Below are positions 43,390 through 51,872 of a stretch of 64,000 nt of DNA, piece by piece. The notes under the pieces are model-generated. The model searched no databases, was not told the DNA's origin, and saw only the letters and a program-made list of their open reading frames with translations. Within the stretch, counting starts at the first letter, position 1; each line of letters opens with the position of its first letter. Source of the DNA: Lachnospiraceae bacterium (GTDB lineage: Bacteria > Bacillota > Clostridia > Lachnospirales > Lachnospiraceae); contig JAFVHP010000033.1 in NCBI GenBank assembly GCA_017474455.1, forward strand, positions 62,001-126,000. The letters are read 5' to 3'. A program made the translations under genes and the position numbers.

Positions 43390-43440
43390 GCGGACGGTTC
43401 ATTTTGCATTCGGCAATGTGATGACCGTCCGCCTTTCTTT
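43390..43440 (+). terminator. Intrinsic terminator after the secreted repeat protein
   Basis: GCGGACGGT (43390-43398) pairs with ACCGTCCGC (43424-43432), followed by CTTTCTTT. Confidence 0.7.
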
Positions 43441-43514
43441 GGCTCTTTTTCTGATGCATCAGCCAGCACTGCAGCATCCCATCCTGGCCAAAGGTGCTGC
43501 GCCCGCTCAGCCCG

Positions 43515-44723
43515 TTATTTCCTGCGAAGGAATATCAAACCCAGCACGATAGAGCAGGCGATCACGAAGATGGAGACGAGGTAGGAAGCCCTGAAGTCCA
43601 CCAGGTCGATCAGGCCGCCCCAGACCGTCGAACCCACGATCATGGCCAGGTCCATCGGCAGAAAGAACGTGGAAGAGGCGACACTTGCCCGCTCGACAGG
43701 AGCCCTGCGTACCGCTTCCGCGTTCAGGCTGGGCAGCGTCAGGCCGCTTCCGATACCGTAGAACACGCCGGCGATAAAGACGAGCATATGCGCGGAGGGG
43801 GCCAGTATCAGGAGGACGAAGCACAGCGCCAGCGCGAGTGCGCCGGGAATAAATACAAAGAGCGCGGCATACCGGTCTGCAAGACGGCCGGAAACAATCT
43901 TGGAAATAACGATGAAGATAACGGAGATCGTGAAGAACAGGCTGATATTCTCAATTCCGTTCCTTTTGGCGTAAAGGGTGATGAACATGCTGACGAGGCA
44001 TTCGACGAATACGATCATGCCATTGATCAGGGAAGCAGGCAGGGCGGAGCGTTCGATATAGTGCCAGAAGCCCTTTGCGCGCCGGGCGGCTGCGTCAGAG
44101 CCTTTGCCGCTGCCGTCTGCACCGGAGGATGATGATATCGATGATACCGGTTCGCGGTAGCGGATCAGGAATACGGCAATGAACAGCGCCAGGACGGATA
44201 TCGCCGCCGCTTCAGCCGTGACCGTCCTGAATGCTCCTTTCATGGCGAAGGCTGTGAGCGCCAGGGAAGGCCCGATGGCGCCGGCCAGTGAGGAAGCCAG
44301 GCCGAAATACCCCATGCCCTTGCCCAGGCTCTCCCTGGGCACGACGTCGACGATCATGACGGAGATCGCCGTGGACGCCATGGAATAGCCGCCCATCTGG
44401 ATGATCGTCAACAGGTACATCATGAACAGAGACGTGGCCCTGCCGACGAAAAAGAGCATGGAAGCGAAGATGATGATGCCTGCGATCAGGAGCCTTTTCC
44501 TGCCGGCCTTTTCGCACAGCGTACCTCCGAAGAAACGCAGCACGGAAGCGGAGACGGCGCCTGCGCCGATCACGCTGCCGGCGACGAATGCCGGCAGGTG
44601 CAGGGAATCGATATGCAGTGAAAAAGTGCTTTCGAACATCTGCAGGGATACGGCAACGCATACCTCGGCAAGGGAGATGGCAAAGAAAGCAAGCGTAAAG
44701 ATCTTTTTGGCTTCAGAAGACAT
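43515..44723 (-). CDS. MFS transporter
   Basis: A 402-residue major facilitator protein with about 12 membrane helices. The loop between helices 2 and 3 reads RFFGGTLCEKAGRKRLL, the family signature, and a hydrophilic Ser/Gly/Asp-rich loop (about 195-220) separates the two six-helix halves. LPSLNAEAVRRAPVERASVA resembles YfcJ/drug-exporter-like members. The substrate is unknown. It lies 30 bp downstream of the LspA-like gene on the same strand. Confidence 0.9.
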   Translation of the reverse strand: MSSEAKKIFTLAFFAISLAEVCVAVSLQMFESTFSLHIDSLHLPAFVAGSVIGAGAVSASVLRFFGGTLCEKAGRKRLLIAGIIIFASMLFFVGRATSLFMMYLLTIIQMGGYSMASTAISVMIVDVVPRESLGKGMGYFGLASSLAGAIGPSLALTAFAMKGAFRTVTAEAAAISVLALFIAVFLIRYREPVSSISSSSGADGSGKGSDAAARRAKGFWHYIERSALPASLINGMIVFVECLVSMFITLYAKRNGIENISLFFTISVIFIVISKIVSGRLADRYAALFVFIPGALALALCFVLLILAPSAHMLVFIAGVFYGIGSGLTLPSLNAEAVRRAPVERASVASSTFFLPMDLAMIVGSTVWGGLIDLVDFRASYLVSIFVIACSIVLGLIFLRRK

Positions 44724-44753
44724 TTCGTATAACTCCGTTTCTATGGAAATCTT

Positions 44754-45212
44754 TCAGCCGGAAGCGGACGGATGACCGGCTTCACCCGCCAGACAGAGCA
44801 TTAAGCCGGCAAAGACAGCAAAGTCCGCGAGGTTATATACCACTTTGCCTATACCGATATAGTCGGTCACCCTGCCCCGGATGATCCGGTCCGCGGTGTT
44901 GGAGAGGCCGCCGCCGAGAAGGAGCGAGACTCCGGCCGTCTGGGCGGGACTCCCGCCCTGTACGACAGGGATGAAAGCGGCGGCGCAGGCCGCGGCAGCC
45001 GCCAGGGAGGCGGATCTGACCAGTACCGGGTGCTCTTCCCCCAGATTCAGGGCAAAGCCCCGGTTTTCAGCATATGTGAGCCGGACCGCGGGTTTATTGT
45101 CTTTACGCAGAGTATCCGCGTGTTTCCTGACCTGTGCCTTGCACAGCTGGTCCGCGCAGAATACGGCGGCCGCTATCCCGGCGCCGAAAAGATGATCCTG
45201 TATTCTCATCAT
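44754..45212 (-). CDS. lspA: Signal peptidase II-like protein (LspA)
   Basis: A 152-residue membrane protein with about four helices. The conserved LspA parts are present: ADQLCKAQV near the N-terminus, YAENRGFALNL, and the catalytic aspartates in LSNTADRIIRGRVTDYIGIG and YNLADFAVFAG. LspA removes the signal peptide of prolipoproteins after lipidation, which suits a genome with many lipoproteins. ATG codons at 45212 and 45209 are both possible after AAAGGCGG. It may be an accessory copy, as it is placed beside an MFS gene and not ileS or rluD. Confidence 0.78.
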   Translation of the reverse strand: MMRIQDHLFGAGIAAAVFCADQLCKAQVRKHADTLRKDNKPAVRLTYAENRGFALNLGEEHPVLVRSASLAAAAACAAAFIPVVQGGSPAQTAGVSLLLGGGLSNTADRIIRGRVTDYIGIGKVVYNLADFAVFAGLMLCLAGEAGHPSASG

Positions 45213-45415
45213 GTTTTACCGCCTTTCCCGAAAAGTACGGCAGACTACGGGCAGACAACAGTTTGTATTTATTCACTTCTTATTGTGTTCCGTCTTTTTC
45301 GAATGTCAAGAAAGACCGGCACTATATCTCAGGCGGATATACTGTTTGGCTTTTGCCATACGTTGTAAAATAATGGAACAGCGACGGTATATCCTGCCTG
45401 AAAGAGGTTAAGAGC

Positions 45416-45493
45416 ATGGACGAAGAAAAAACGGCAGGCCCTTCGGAGCAGCGGGCAGGATTAAATAAGAAACGGCCGTTTGTGAATTTCTGA
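45416..45493 (+). CDS. Possible short leader peptide upstream of MATE
   Basis: A 25-codon frame, MDEEKTAGPSEQRAGLNKKR followed by PFVNF, starts after AGAGGTTA and stops 11 bases before a hairpin. Its position suggests a regulatory leader for the exporter, or a chance frame. There is no homology argument. Confidence 0.25.
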   Translation: MDEEKTAGPSEQRAGLNKKRPFVNF

Positions 45494-45503
45494 TGTTGAT
45501 GGC

Positions 45504-45524
45504 CCGGAGCCGCTGCAGCTCCGG
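45504..45524 (+). promoter_or_regulatory. Hairpin in the MATE leader
   Basis: CCGGAGC pairs with GCTCCGG around a 7-nt loop. A T run follows only after 11 bases, so it is not a canonical terminator; it may modulate translation or transcription of the MATE gene 30 bp downstream. Confidence 0.4.
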
Positions 45525-45554
45525 TGCTGTGTGCGTTTTTGGGGATAAGGGATT

Positions 45555-46943
45555 ATGGTTACAGATTTGTTCCAGAGATTGATCGAGCCGCGGCAGCGGC
45601 TGCCGGAACAGAGACAGATATTTACTGACAGTATGCTGAAGGCCATGATCATTCCGCTGCTGATCGAACAGCTCCTGCAGATGGTCGTCGGGCTTGCGGA
45701 TACGATGATGGTCAGCTATGCCGGCGAAGCGGTCGTGGCAGGCGTCGGCCTCGATACCATGGTCTGCACCGTCTTTATCTATCTGTTCACCGCTGTTTCA
45801 GCGGGCGGTTCGGTCGTGGTGGCGCAGTATATCGGCAGCAGGAACCGCGAAAACGGGAATCTGGCGGCTTCGCAGGTCTTCCACCTTGCGGGGGTGCTGT
45901 CCCTTGTCTGCATGGTGTTCATGCTGGCCTTCGGATCCTCCCTGCTGGAATTTATGTATCCTTCTACCGAAGAACTGACCATGGAAGCCTGCAGGACGTA
46001 TATGTGGATCGTGGCACTGTCTTTCCCGGCCAACGCCGTTTATAACGCGGGAGCAGCGATCTGCCGCACAATGGGGAAGACGGCGGTCACCATGAAAGTG
46101 TCCCTGGCGGCGAACCTGCTGAACGTCGCCGGGAACGCGATCGGTATTTTCGTTTTGCATGCCGGCGCCGCGGGTGTCGCCTGGCCTACCACTCTTTCCT
46201 GGTACTTTGCCGCTGTCGTGATGACCGCGCTGTGCTTCCGTGAGGATCAGGAGGTGAAGGTCAGCCTGCAGCAGATGCTGCGTCCGGATGCACCGATGGT
46301 GAAACGGATCCTTGGCGTAGCGATCCCGAACTCTGTGGAAAATACGCTCTTCCAGGCCGCCAAAGTCGTCCTTGGCATGCTGATCGCTACCTTTGGCACG
46401 TCCCAGATCGCGGCCAATACTACCGGCCAGACTTTCTGGTCGCTGGCAGCCTGCATGGGTGTCGCCATGAGTACAGTATTCATTACGGTCATCGGGCGGT
46501 GCACCGGGGCAAAAGACGATGAAGCTGCCGAATGGTATATGCGCAAGCTGACACGGCTCTCCATCGTGCTTGCCGTAGTGTGGAACGTGCTGGTCATGGT
46601 GATCACGCCGCTGCTTTTGCCGCTCTACGATCTTGGCAGCGACACCAAGCGCCTGATCCTGATCATCGTGGCGATCCACAACCTGTTCTCGGCGACAGTG
46701 CAGCCCTTTTCCATGCCGCTTTCCTCGGGATTAAGGGCCGCGGGAGACGTGAAGTTCACCATGTGGGCTTCGATCTTCTGTACCGTGATCTGCAGGACAC
46801 TGTTCTCGTTTGCGCTGGCCAAGTGGCTTAATATGGGCGTTATCGGCATTACGCTGGCCATGGTGATGGACTGGTGTATAAAAGCAGGCCTGGACATATG
46901 GCGGTTCAGGAGCGGGAAATGGAAGAACCGTCAGGTGATATGA
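45555..46943 (+). CDS. MATE-family efflux transporter
   Basis: A 462-residue MATE protein with about 12 helices: SMLKAMIIPLLIEQLLQMVV, GLADTMMVSYAGEAVVAGVG, VVVAQYIGSRNRENGNLAAS and AANTTGQTFWSLAACMGVAM are family-typical. It has a longer hydrophilic N-terminus than the other two MATE proteins in the window and is distinct from them. Start ATG after AAGGGATT. The exported compound is unknown; a leader hairpin suggests regulated expression. Confidence 0.9.
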   Translation: MVTDLFQRLIEPRQRLPEQRQIFTDSMLKAMIIPLLIEQLLQMVVGLADTMMVSYAGEAVVAGVGLDTMVCTVFIYLFTAVSAGGSVVVAQYIGSRNRENGNLAASQVFHLAGVLSLVCMVFMLAFGSSLLEFMYPSTEELTMEACRTYMWIVALSFPANAVYNAGAAICRTMGKTAVTMKVSLAANLLNVAGNAIGIFVLHAGAAGVAWPTTLSWYFAAVVMTALCFREDQEVKVSLQQMLRPDAPMVKRILGVAIPNSVENTLFQAAKVVLGMLIATFGTSQIAANTTGQTFWSLAACMGVAMSTVFITVIGRCTGAKDDEAAEWYMRKLTRLSIVLAVVWNVLVMVITPLLLPLYDLGSDTKRLILIIVAIHNLFSATVQPFSMPLSSGLRAAGDVKFTMWASIFCTVICRTLFSFALAKWLNMGVIGITLAMVMDWCIKAGLDIWRFRSGKWKNRQVI

Positions 46944-47031
46944 GTGTTCTGTGACGGGAACCGGGATCAGCCGGGGCATGATGCGCGTGAGACCGACCCG
47001 GAAGGATCCGGCAGAGCAATGGGAGACAAAG

Positions 47032-47718
47032 ATGATGGAATTGAAACGCCTTACGGAACATGTATGGTATATGCCGTTTGAAACAGAAAGGGACCGCCCG
47101 AATCTTGGTTATGTGAAGGGAGATAACTGGTGCCTGGCAGTTGATGCGGGTCACTCTGCGGCCCATACCAAAGAGTTTTATGCGCTGCTGACACAAGAAG
47201 ACCTGCCGCTCCCAGGCCTGACGGTCCTTACCCACTGGCACTGGGATCATACTTTTGGAATGCATGCCGTAAACGGACTCTGCCTGGCAAATGAAAAAAC
47301 AGACAGATACCTTGCGGAATGGAAAGCAAAAACAGAAAAGAACGGGCCGGATGAATTCTTCGCGCTGGGTGAGAGTATCAGGAAAGAATATGACACGGAC
47401 AAGGAAGTGATCGTAAAACAGGCAGATATCGTGTTTTCCGGAGAAGTGACACTTGACCTGGGCGGCTGTACGGTCAGAGTCTCTCAGGCAGAGGCGCCGC
47501 ATACGGATGATTCCACACTTATTTATGTTGAACAGGACAGAGTTTTATTTCTCGGCGATTCTGCCTGTGATGACTTCTATACCGGGATAAAAAGGGCGGA
47601 CCTTTGCAGAAAACTGGCTGATACGGTCAGAGAGATCGACCCGGAAATATGTCTGGAGGGTCACTGGACGCCGGAAGATAAGGAAGATTTCCTGGCGGAT
47701 CTGTTGAACGGAATCTGA
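47032..47718 (+). CDS. MBL-fold metallo-hydrolase
   Basis: A 228-residue metallo-beta-lactamase-fold protein. The zinc motif is THWHWDH (His68, His70, Asp72, His73) after LAVDAGHSAAHTKEF; EAPHTDDSTLIYV and FLGDSACDDFY give the later ligands, and EGHWTP the last His. The start at 47032 follows GGGAGACAAAG; the upstream in-frame ATG at 46951 is unsupported. It follows the MATE gene by 88 bp. The substrate is unknown. Confidence 0.87.
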   Translation: MMELKRLTEHVWYMPFETERDRPNLGYVKGDNWCLAVDAGHSAAHTKEFYALLTQEDLPLPGLTVLTHWHWDHTFGMHAVNGLCLANEKTDRYLAEWKAKTEKNGPDEFFALGESIRKEYDTDKEVIVKQADIVFSGEVTLDLGGCTVRVSQAEAPHTDDSTLIYVEQDRVLFLGDSACDDFYTGIKRADLCRKLADTVREIDPEICLEGHWTPEDKEDFLADLLNGI

Positions 47719-47913
47719 TCTTGAATTGAAGACCGTTACCGAGTCGATGTGATCTTGATCCGGTGCTGCAGACAATTATAACCTGATTTTAGGTGCCCGG
47801 GGGCCAGAAAAGCTCTGCACAGGCCGGGCAATGATAAAATCTGCAGAAAATGGCATAATAATTGGAAACTGAGACATTCATCCATGGCATACCTTGGATA
47901 AGAGGCTGGGAAT

Positions 47914-49128
47914 TTGCAGACTATTTCAAAACGGCAGGCCGCGCAGTTTATTTTGGCAAAGCAGGGATTGATCGGTTCATACCGTTTTATCGGGAAGGCA
48001 GGGGCCTTTGACTATGTGCGTCAGGCAGGCTGTATTCAGTTTGATCCGATCGATATCTGCGGCAGGAATGCCGAACTGACACTGCAGTCCAGAGTCAGAG
48101 GTTTTAAGAAATCAATGCTGCAGGAACTCCTGTATGAGGATCGTAAACTTGTAGACTATGCAGACAAGGAATTATCCATATGGCCCGTAGACGACTGGCC
48201 GTATTTTGCCCCTTTCAGGGAACGCAGCAGGAAGATGGGCGATACTTTTGAGGGATTGCAGGAATTAAAAGAAAAGGCTGTGGCTTATATCAGGGAGAAT
48301 GGAGCGGTCTGCAGCAGTACATTGCCGATCGAAGGTGAGATCTATTGGCATTCCACGATGCATTGGAGCGGTAACTGGCATAAAAAGTCAATGTCGGCAA
48401 GATCGGTCCTGGAACAGTTATATACTGAGGGTGAGCTGATCATTCATCATAAAAATGGCAGTCGTAAGTATTATGATCTTGCGGAGAAATACATTCCTGC
48501 AGCGATACTGAAAGCGGATAATCCGTGCAGTGATGAACTTAGTCTGATCACATGGCGGGTCCTGCGCAGAATCGGAGCAGTCGGGCTTTTATGGGATAAG
48601 AGCAGTCCGGCTTTTCTGGGGATCGATCTGAAAGCGGACTTAAGGAAAAAAGTGCTGTCGCAGCTGTCAGCGGATAATAAGATCAGATCTGTTATGGTAG
48701 AGGGGATAAAGTTACCTTTCTACTATCGCACCGAAGATGGATCGCTCATGCAGGATATCCTTACCGGCAATGCGGATCTGAAACCGAGGATGTCATTTAT
48801 GGCGCCGCTTGATCCTCTTTTATGGGATAAGGCGTTGATACTGGCTTTGTGGGACTTCAAGTATTCCTGGGAGATCTATACACCTGCGGACAGCAGAAAA
48901 TATGGTTATTACACATTACCGATCGTATATGGGGATCGGTTTGCCGGCCGCATTGAGGCTGTTCCGGACCGTAATGGTATCCTTCATGTAAAAGGCTTAT
49001 GGTGGGAGCCGGGGATCCGGCAGACAAAAGCATTGAATTCCGCACTGGAGCGGACACTGGGACGTTTTGCGAAATTCAATGACTGCAAGACTGTGGAAAG
49101 AGGGCTCCGCAGACAGAGGAGATCATAG
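47914..49128 (+). CDS. YcaQ-like winged-helix DNA glycosylase
   Basis: A 404-residue protein of the HTH_42/YcaQ (AlkZ-like) family. The start has SKRQAAQFILAKQGL and then CIQFDPIDICGRNAELTLQS, in the place of the catalytic QxD/Q motif of the family. DWPYFAPFRERSRKM, LIIHHKNGSRKYYDLAEKY, FMAPLDPLLWDK and LPIVYGDRFAGRIEA follow as in related proteins. YcaQ enzymes unhook interstrand crosslinks and excise alkylated bases. It starts with TTG after AGAGG; no other start fits the family N-terminus. Confidence 0.82.
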   Translation: MQTISKRQAAQFILAKQGLIGSYRFIGKAGAFDYVRQAGCIQFDPIDICGRNAELTLQSRVRGFKKSMLQELLYEDRKLVDYADKELSIWPVDDWPYFAPFRERSRKMGDTFEGLQELKEKAVAYIRENGAVCSSTLPIEGEIYWHSTMHWSGNWHKKSMSARSVLEQLYTEGELIIHHKNGSRKYYDLAEKYIPAAILKADNPCSDELSLITWRVLRRIGAVGLLWDKSSPAFLGIDLKADLRKKVLSQLSADNKIRSVMVEGIKLPFYYRTEDGSLMQDILTGNADLKPRMSFMAPLDPLLWDKALILALWDFKYSWEIYTPADSRKYGYYTLPIVYGDRFAGRIEAVPDRNGILHVKGLWWEPGIRQTKALNSALERTLGRFAKFNDCKTVERGLRRQRRS

Positions 49129-49277
49129 AAAACGGTAAAGTAAACGGCATGACCGCTTCGGATGTCCAGAAGATCCTGAACCAGACCCGATAGCCGGCTT
49201 ATTCATGACACCCGCGTTTCCCTGCCTTCGAGGCGGAGACATGGTATACATTGCTTGTATTTTTAGGAGGGACCGCT

Positions 49278-50639
49278 TTGAAAAGACTTGTTTGTGTCAT
49301 CGCGATCGGTTGCTTGATGCTGTGCCTGACTGGATGCGGAACGCCCGCGTCTGCGAAATCGGAAAAAGATTATTCCATGGAAACCATACGAGGGGAAGTC
49401 TATGGGGTGGATTCCCATGTGAAGCTCGCCGACGGAACGGAAGTCACCGCCATCTGCTTTGACAACGCAGCCACAACGCCTGCCTTTAAGGATGTCAATG
49501 AAGAGGTGGTTGAAAAACTCGGCACATATGCGTACGTCGGTCAGGGAAAAGGACAGAAGTCGTCTGCTGTCACCGAGTTTTATGAAGAAGCCCGGCAAAC
49601 GGTTTTGGATTTCGTCCACGCCGATCCCGAACTGTACACGGCGTTTTTCTGCTCGAACACGACGGACGGGCTGAACAAGCTCTCTTCCGCCCTGGTCACC
49701 GATGAGAACGATATGGTCCTTTCCTCGCGCATGGAGCATTATGCGAATGATCTGCCCTGGCGAAACAGGGGCAATACCATTTATGCCGAGGTTGATGAAA
49801 ACGGACGGCTGCGGCTCGATGAAATGGAACGGCTGCTGGACGAATACCCGGTCAAATATGTTTCCATTACTGCCGCATCCAATGTGACGGGATACATCAA
49901 TGACGTCCATACCCTTGCCCGTATGGCTCATGAACACGATGCCCTGATCATCGTAGACGGCGCGCAGATCGTACCTCACCGCGCTTTTTCCATGATGGGA
50001 GATACCCCGGAGGAAAACATCGACTTTTTCGTTTTTTCCGCTCATAAGATGTATGCCCCTTACGGCGGCGGCGCGGTAGTAGGGTTAAAATCGGAACTTG
50101 ACTCCCGCATTCCCGAGTTCTACGGAGCCGGTATTGTACAGGAAGTTTATGACGAAGAGGAGACGTATCTGTCCGCCCCCAGTCTTTACGAGGCCGGGTC
50201 GCTCAATTATACAGGCATCGTTGCGATGGTAAAGGCGATCGAGATCCTGGAAAAAACAGGGTACGACAGTATTCAGGAACACGAGCAGATTCTGCTCAGA
50301 AATGCGATCGACGGACTCCTCGCGATCGATGGCGTCACGGTATACGGCGACACAGAGAATATCAGCGACAAAATCGGGATCGTCACTTTTAATATCGACG
50401 GTGTGAACTACACCGACGTCGCCTCCGGTCTGGCAGACACAGCGGGAATCGACGTGGGAAAGGGGACCTTCGGCGCGCAGCCGTATGTATTCCGGCTTCT
50501 CGGGCTTCCGAATACGGTTGAAGAGGAAGAAGAAAGCGCTTCCACGCCCGGCATGGTCCGCGTCAGCCTGGGTGTGTACAATACAGAAGAGGAAATCGAT
50601 GTTTTGCTGGACACAGTACGAGGCATCGCGGAACGATAG
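49278..50639 (+). CDS. Exported lipoprotein with class V aminotransferase (cysteine desulfurase-like) fold
   Basis: A 453-residue protein that joins a lipoprotein signal peptide (lipobox CLTGC, Cys20) to a class V PLP-enzyme fold. The TTG at 49278 lies seven bases after AGGAGG. PLP features are FDNAATTP, FFCSNTTDGLNKL, IIVDGAQIVPHRAF and the Schiff-base Lys257 in FSAHKMYAPYGGGA. In SufS/CsdA the catalytic Cys lies in HHCAQP; here the place reads GTFGAQP, so it cannot be a desulfurase by that route. Cytosolic cofactor enzymes of this class are rarely secreted, so the role outside the membrane is open. Confidence 0.8.
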   Translation: MKRLVCVIAIGCLMLCLTGCGTPASAKSEKDYSMETIRGEVYGVDSHVKLADGTEVTAICFDNAATTPAFKDVNEEVVEKLGTYAYVGQGKGQKSSAVTEFYEEARQTVLDFVHADPELYTAFFCSNTTDGLNKLSSALVTDENDMVLSSRMEHYANDLPWRNRGNTIYAEVDENGRLRLDEMERLLDEYPVKYVSITAASNVTGYINDVHTLARMAHEHDALIIVDGAQIVPHRAFSMMGDTPEENIDFFVFSAHKMYAPYGGGAVVGLKSELDSRIPEFYGAGIVQEVYDEEETYLSAPSLYEAGSLNYTGIVAMVKAIEILEKTGYDSIQEHEQILLRNAIDGLLAIDGVTVYGDTENISDKIGIVTFNIDGVNYTDVASGLADTAGIDVGKGTFGAQPYVFRLLGLPNTVEEEEESASTPGMVRVSLGVYNTEEEIDVLLDTVRGIAER

Positions 50640-50671
50640 GGAAAACTACGAAAACGAGGATAAACCACGAT

Positions 50672-51208
50672 ATGATAAAACTGCTGTTCGTCTGCCACGG
50701 CAATATCTGCCGGAGTCCGATGGCGGAGTTCTATATGAAAGACCTCGTCAGGAAGAATGGATTGGAAAGCCGCTTCCTCATCGAATCCGCGGCCACCAGC
50801 GATGAAGAATGCTGGAACGGTCATGGCAATCCGGTCTACCCGCCGGCCAGAGAAGAACTCAAAAAGCACGGGATCGGTACGCCGGATAACGAACTGGGCG
50901 TAACCGGTAAGCGCGCGAGGCAGATGACCCGGGCGGATTACGAAAGGTATGACCTCCTCATCGGGATGGACGGCGAGAACCGGCGGAATATGCTGCGGAT
51001 CTGCGGCGGTGACCCCGACGGGAAGATATCGCTTCTCCTGGACTATACGGAACGGCCCGGGAGTGTGGCGGACCCATGGTACACCGGAGATTTCATTTCC
51101 ACCTGGCAGGACGTCAGGGACGGATGCGACGCGCTGCTGGAATATCTGACTGTTAACAAATGGCATCAGGCGGACCGCCGACGGGTCACGCCGCAGGAAG
51201 GAGACTGA
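50672..51208 (+). CDS. Low-molecular-weight protein tyrosine phosphatase
   Basis: A 178-residue LMW-PTP. The P-loop is CHGNICRS (Cys8 nucleophile, Arg14) and the general acid Asp lies in ADPWYTGDF. It dephosphorylates phosphotyrosine, for instance on capsule-regulating kinases, or small-molecule substrates. The last ~15 residues are basic and extend beyond the usual family end. The HD-domain gene starts two bases after its stop. Confidence 0.92.
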   Translation: MIKLLFVCHGNICRSPMAEFYMKDLVRKNGLESRFLIESAATSDEECWNGHGNPVYPPAREELKKHGIGTPDNELGVTGKRARQMTRADYERYDLLIGMDGENRRNMLRICGGDPDGKISLLLDYTERPGSVADPWYTGDFISTWQDVRDGCDALLEYLTVNKWHQADRRRVTPQEGD

Positions 51209-51210
51209 AT

Positions 51211-51861
51211 ATGGACAGGAACAGGATCAGCAGGACGGAAGAATTTCTGAAACAGGCTTTCGATGGCGGCATATATTTGAACGCGCACCCGGAGGATAAG
51301 GCCTACCGCCTGGAACATACATACCGGGTGGCAAATATAGGCCGGCAGATCGCGCAGGCTGAAGGCTTTGATGAGACGGAGATGGTGATCGCCTGTCTTC
51401 TTCATGACGTTTCCTACTGTGAGGAATTCGGGGAAGGCGGCTGGAAGGAGCACGGAAGACATGCCGCCCGTATGGCCCGTCCGTTCCTCAAAGAGCTCGG
51501 CCTTCCGGATGAAAGGATAAACGATATCTGCTACGGGATCGCGATCCATGTGGATGATGAAGCGGACTTTGAAGGGGAAAGGACGCCGTTTGCGCTGACG
51601 GTCGGCGACGCGGACAATATCGACCGCTTCGATGCCTACCGCATCCATGAGACGCTCTGCGGCGACGGATTCCTGGATATGAACTATGATGCAAAATCTG
51701 AATATGTCCGCAGGAAGCTGGCCAGGCTGAATGAACTGATGGATATGGAGATGGGGACGCGGACTGCGGAAAAGATATGGAAAGAGCGCATTGCATTTTA
51801 CATGGCGTTTTATGAGAAGCTATCATCGCAGTTGGCGTGCAGCAAAAGGGTAATGGACTGA
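51211..51861 (+). CDS. HD-domain phosphohydrolase
   Basis: A 216-residue HD-superfamily protein: RLEHTYRVANIGRQIA gives the first His, ACLLHDVSYCEEFGEGGW the HD pair, and LTVGDADNIDRFDAYRI the final Asp. These are metal-dependent phosphohydrolases of nucleotides or related compounds. The ATG at 51211 is preceded by AGGAAGGAG and follows the phosphatase stop by two bases, so the two are co-translated. Confidence 0.88.
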   Translation: MDRNRISRTEEFLKQAFDGGIYLNAHPEDKAYRLEHTYRVANIGRQIAQAEGFDETEMVIACLLHDVSYCEEFGEGGWKEHGRHAARMARPFLKELGLPDERINDICYGIAIHVDDEADFEGERTPFALTVGDADNIDRFDAYRIHETLCGDGFLDMNYDAKSEYVRRKLARLNELMDMEMGTRTAEKIWKERIAFYMAFYEKLSSQLACSKRVMD

Positions 51862-51872
51862 CGCGGAGACGG

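Larger units (their letters stand above)
45213..45554. other. Intergenic leader region of the second MATE gene
   Basis: About 340 bp between divergent genes. It contains a 25-codon frame (45416-45493), a GC-rich hairpin (45504-45524) and a T run (45536-45540) just before the MATE start. Nothing else was identified. Confidence 0.4.

Noticed and set aside
49129-49200. An open tail reading EEIIENGKVNGMTASDVQKI then LNQTR after the YcaQ-like gene
   Set aside because: It could be a gene remnant, but it is too short and has no recognisable family; no start or ribosome site.
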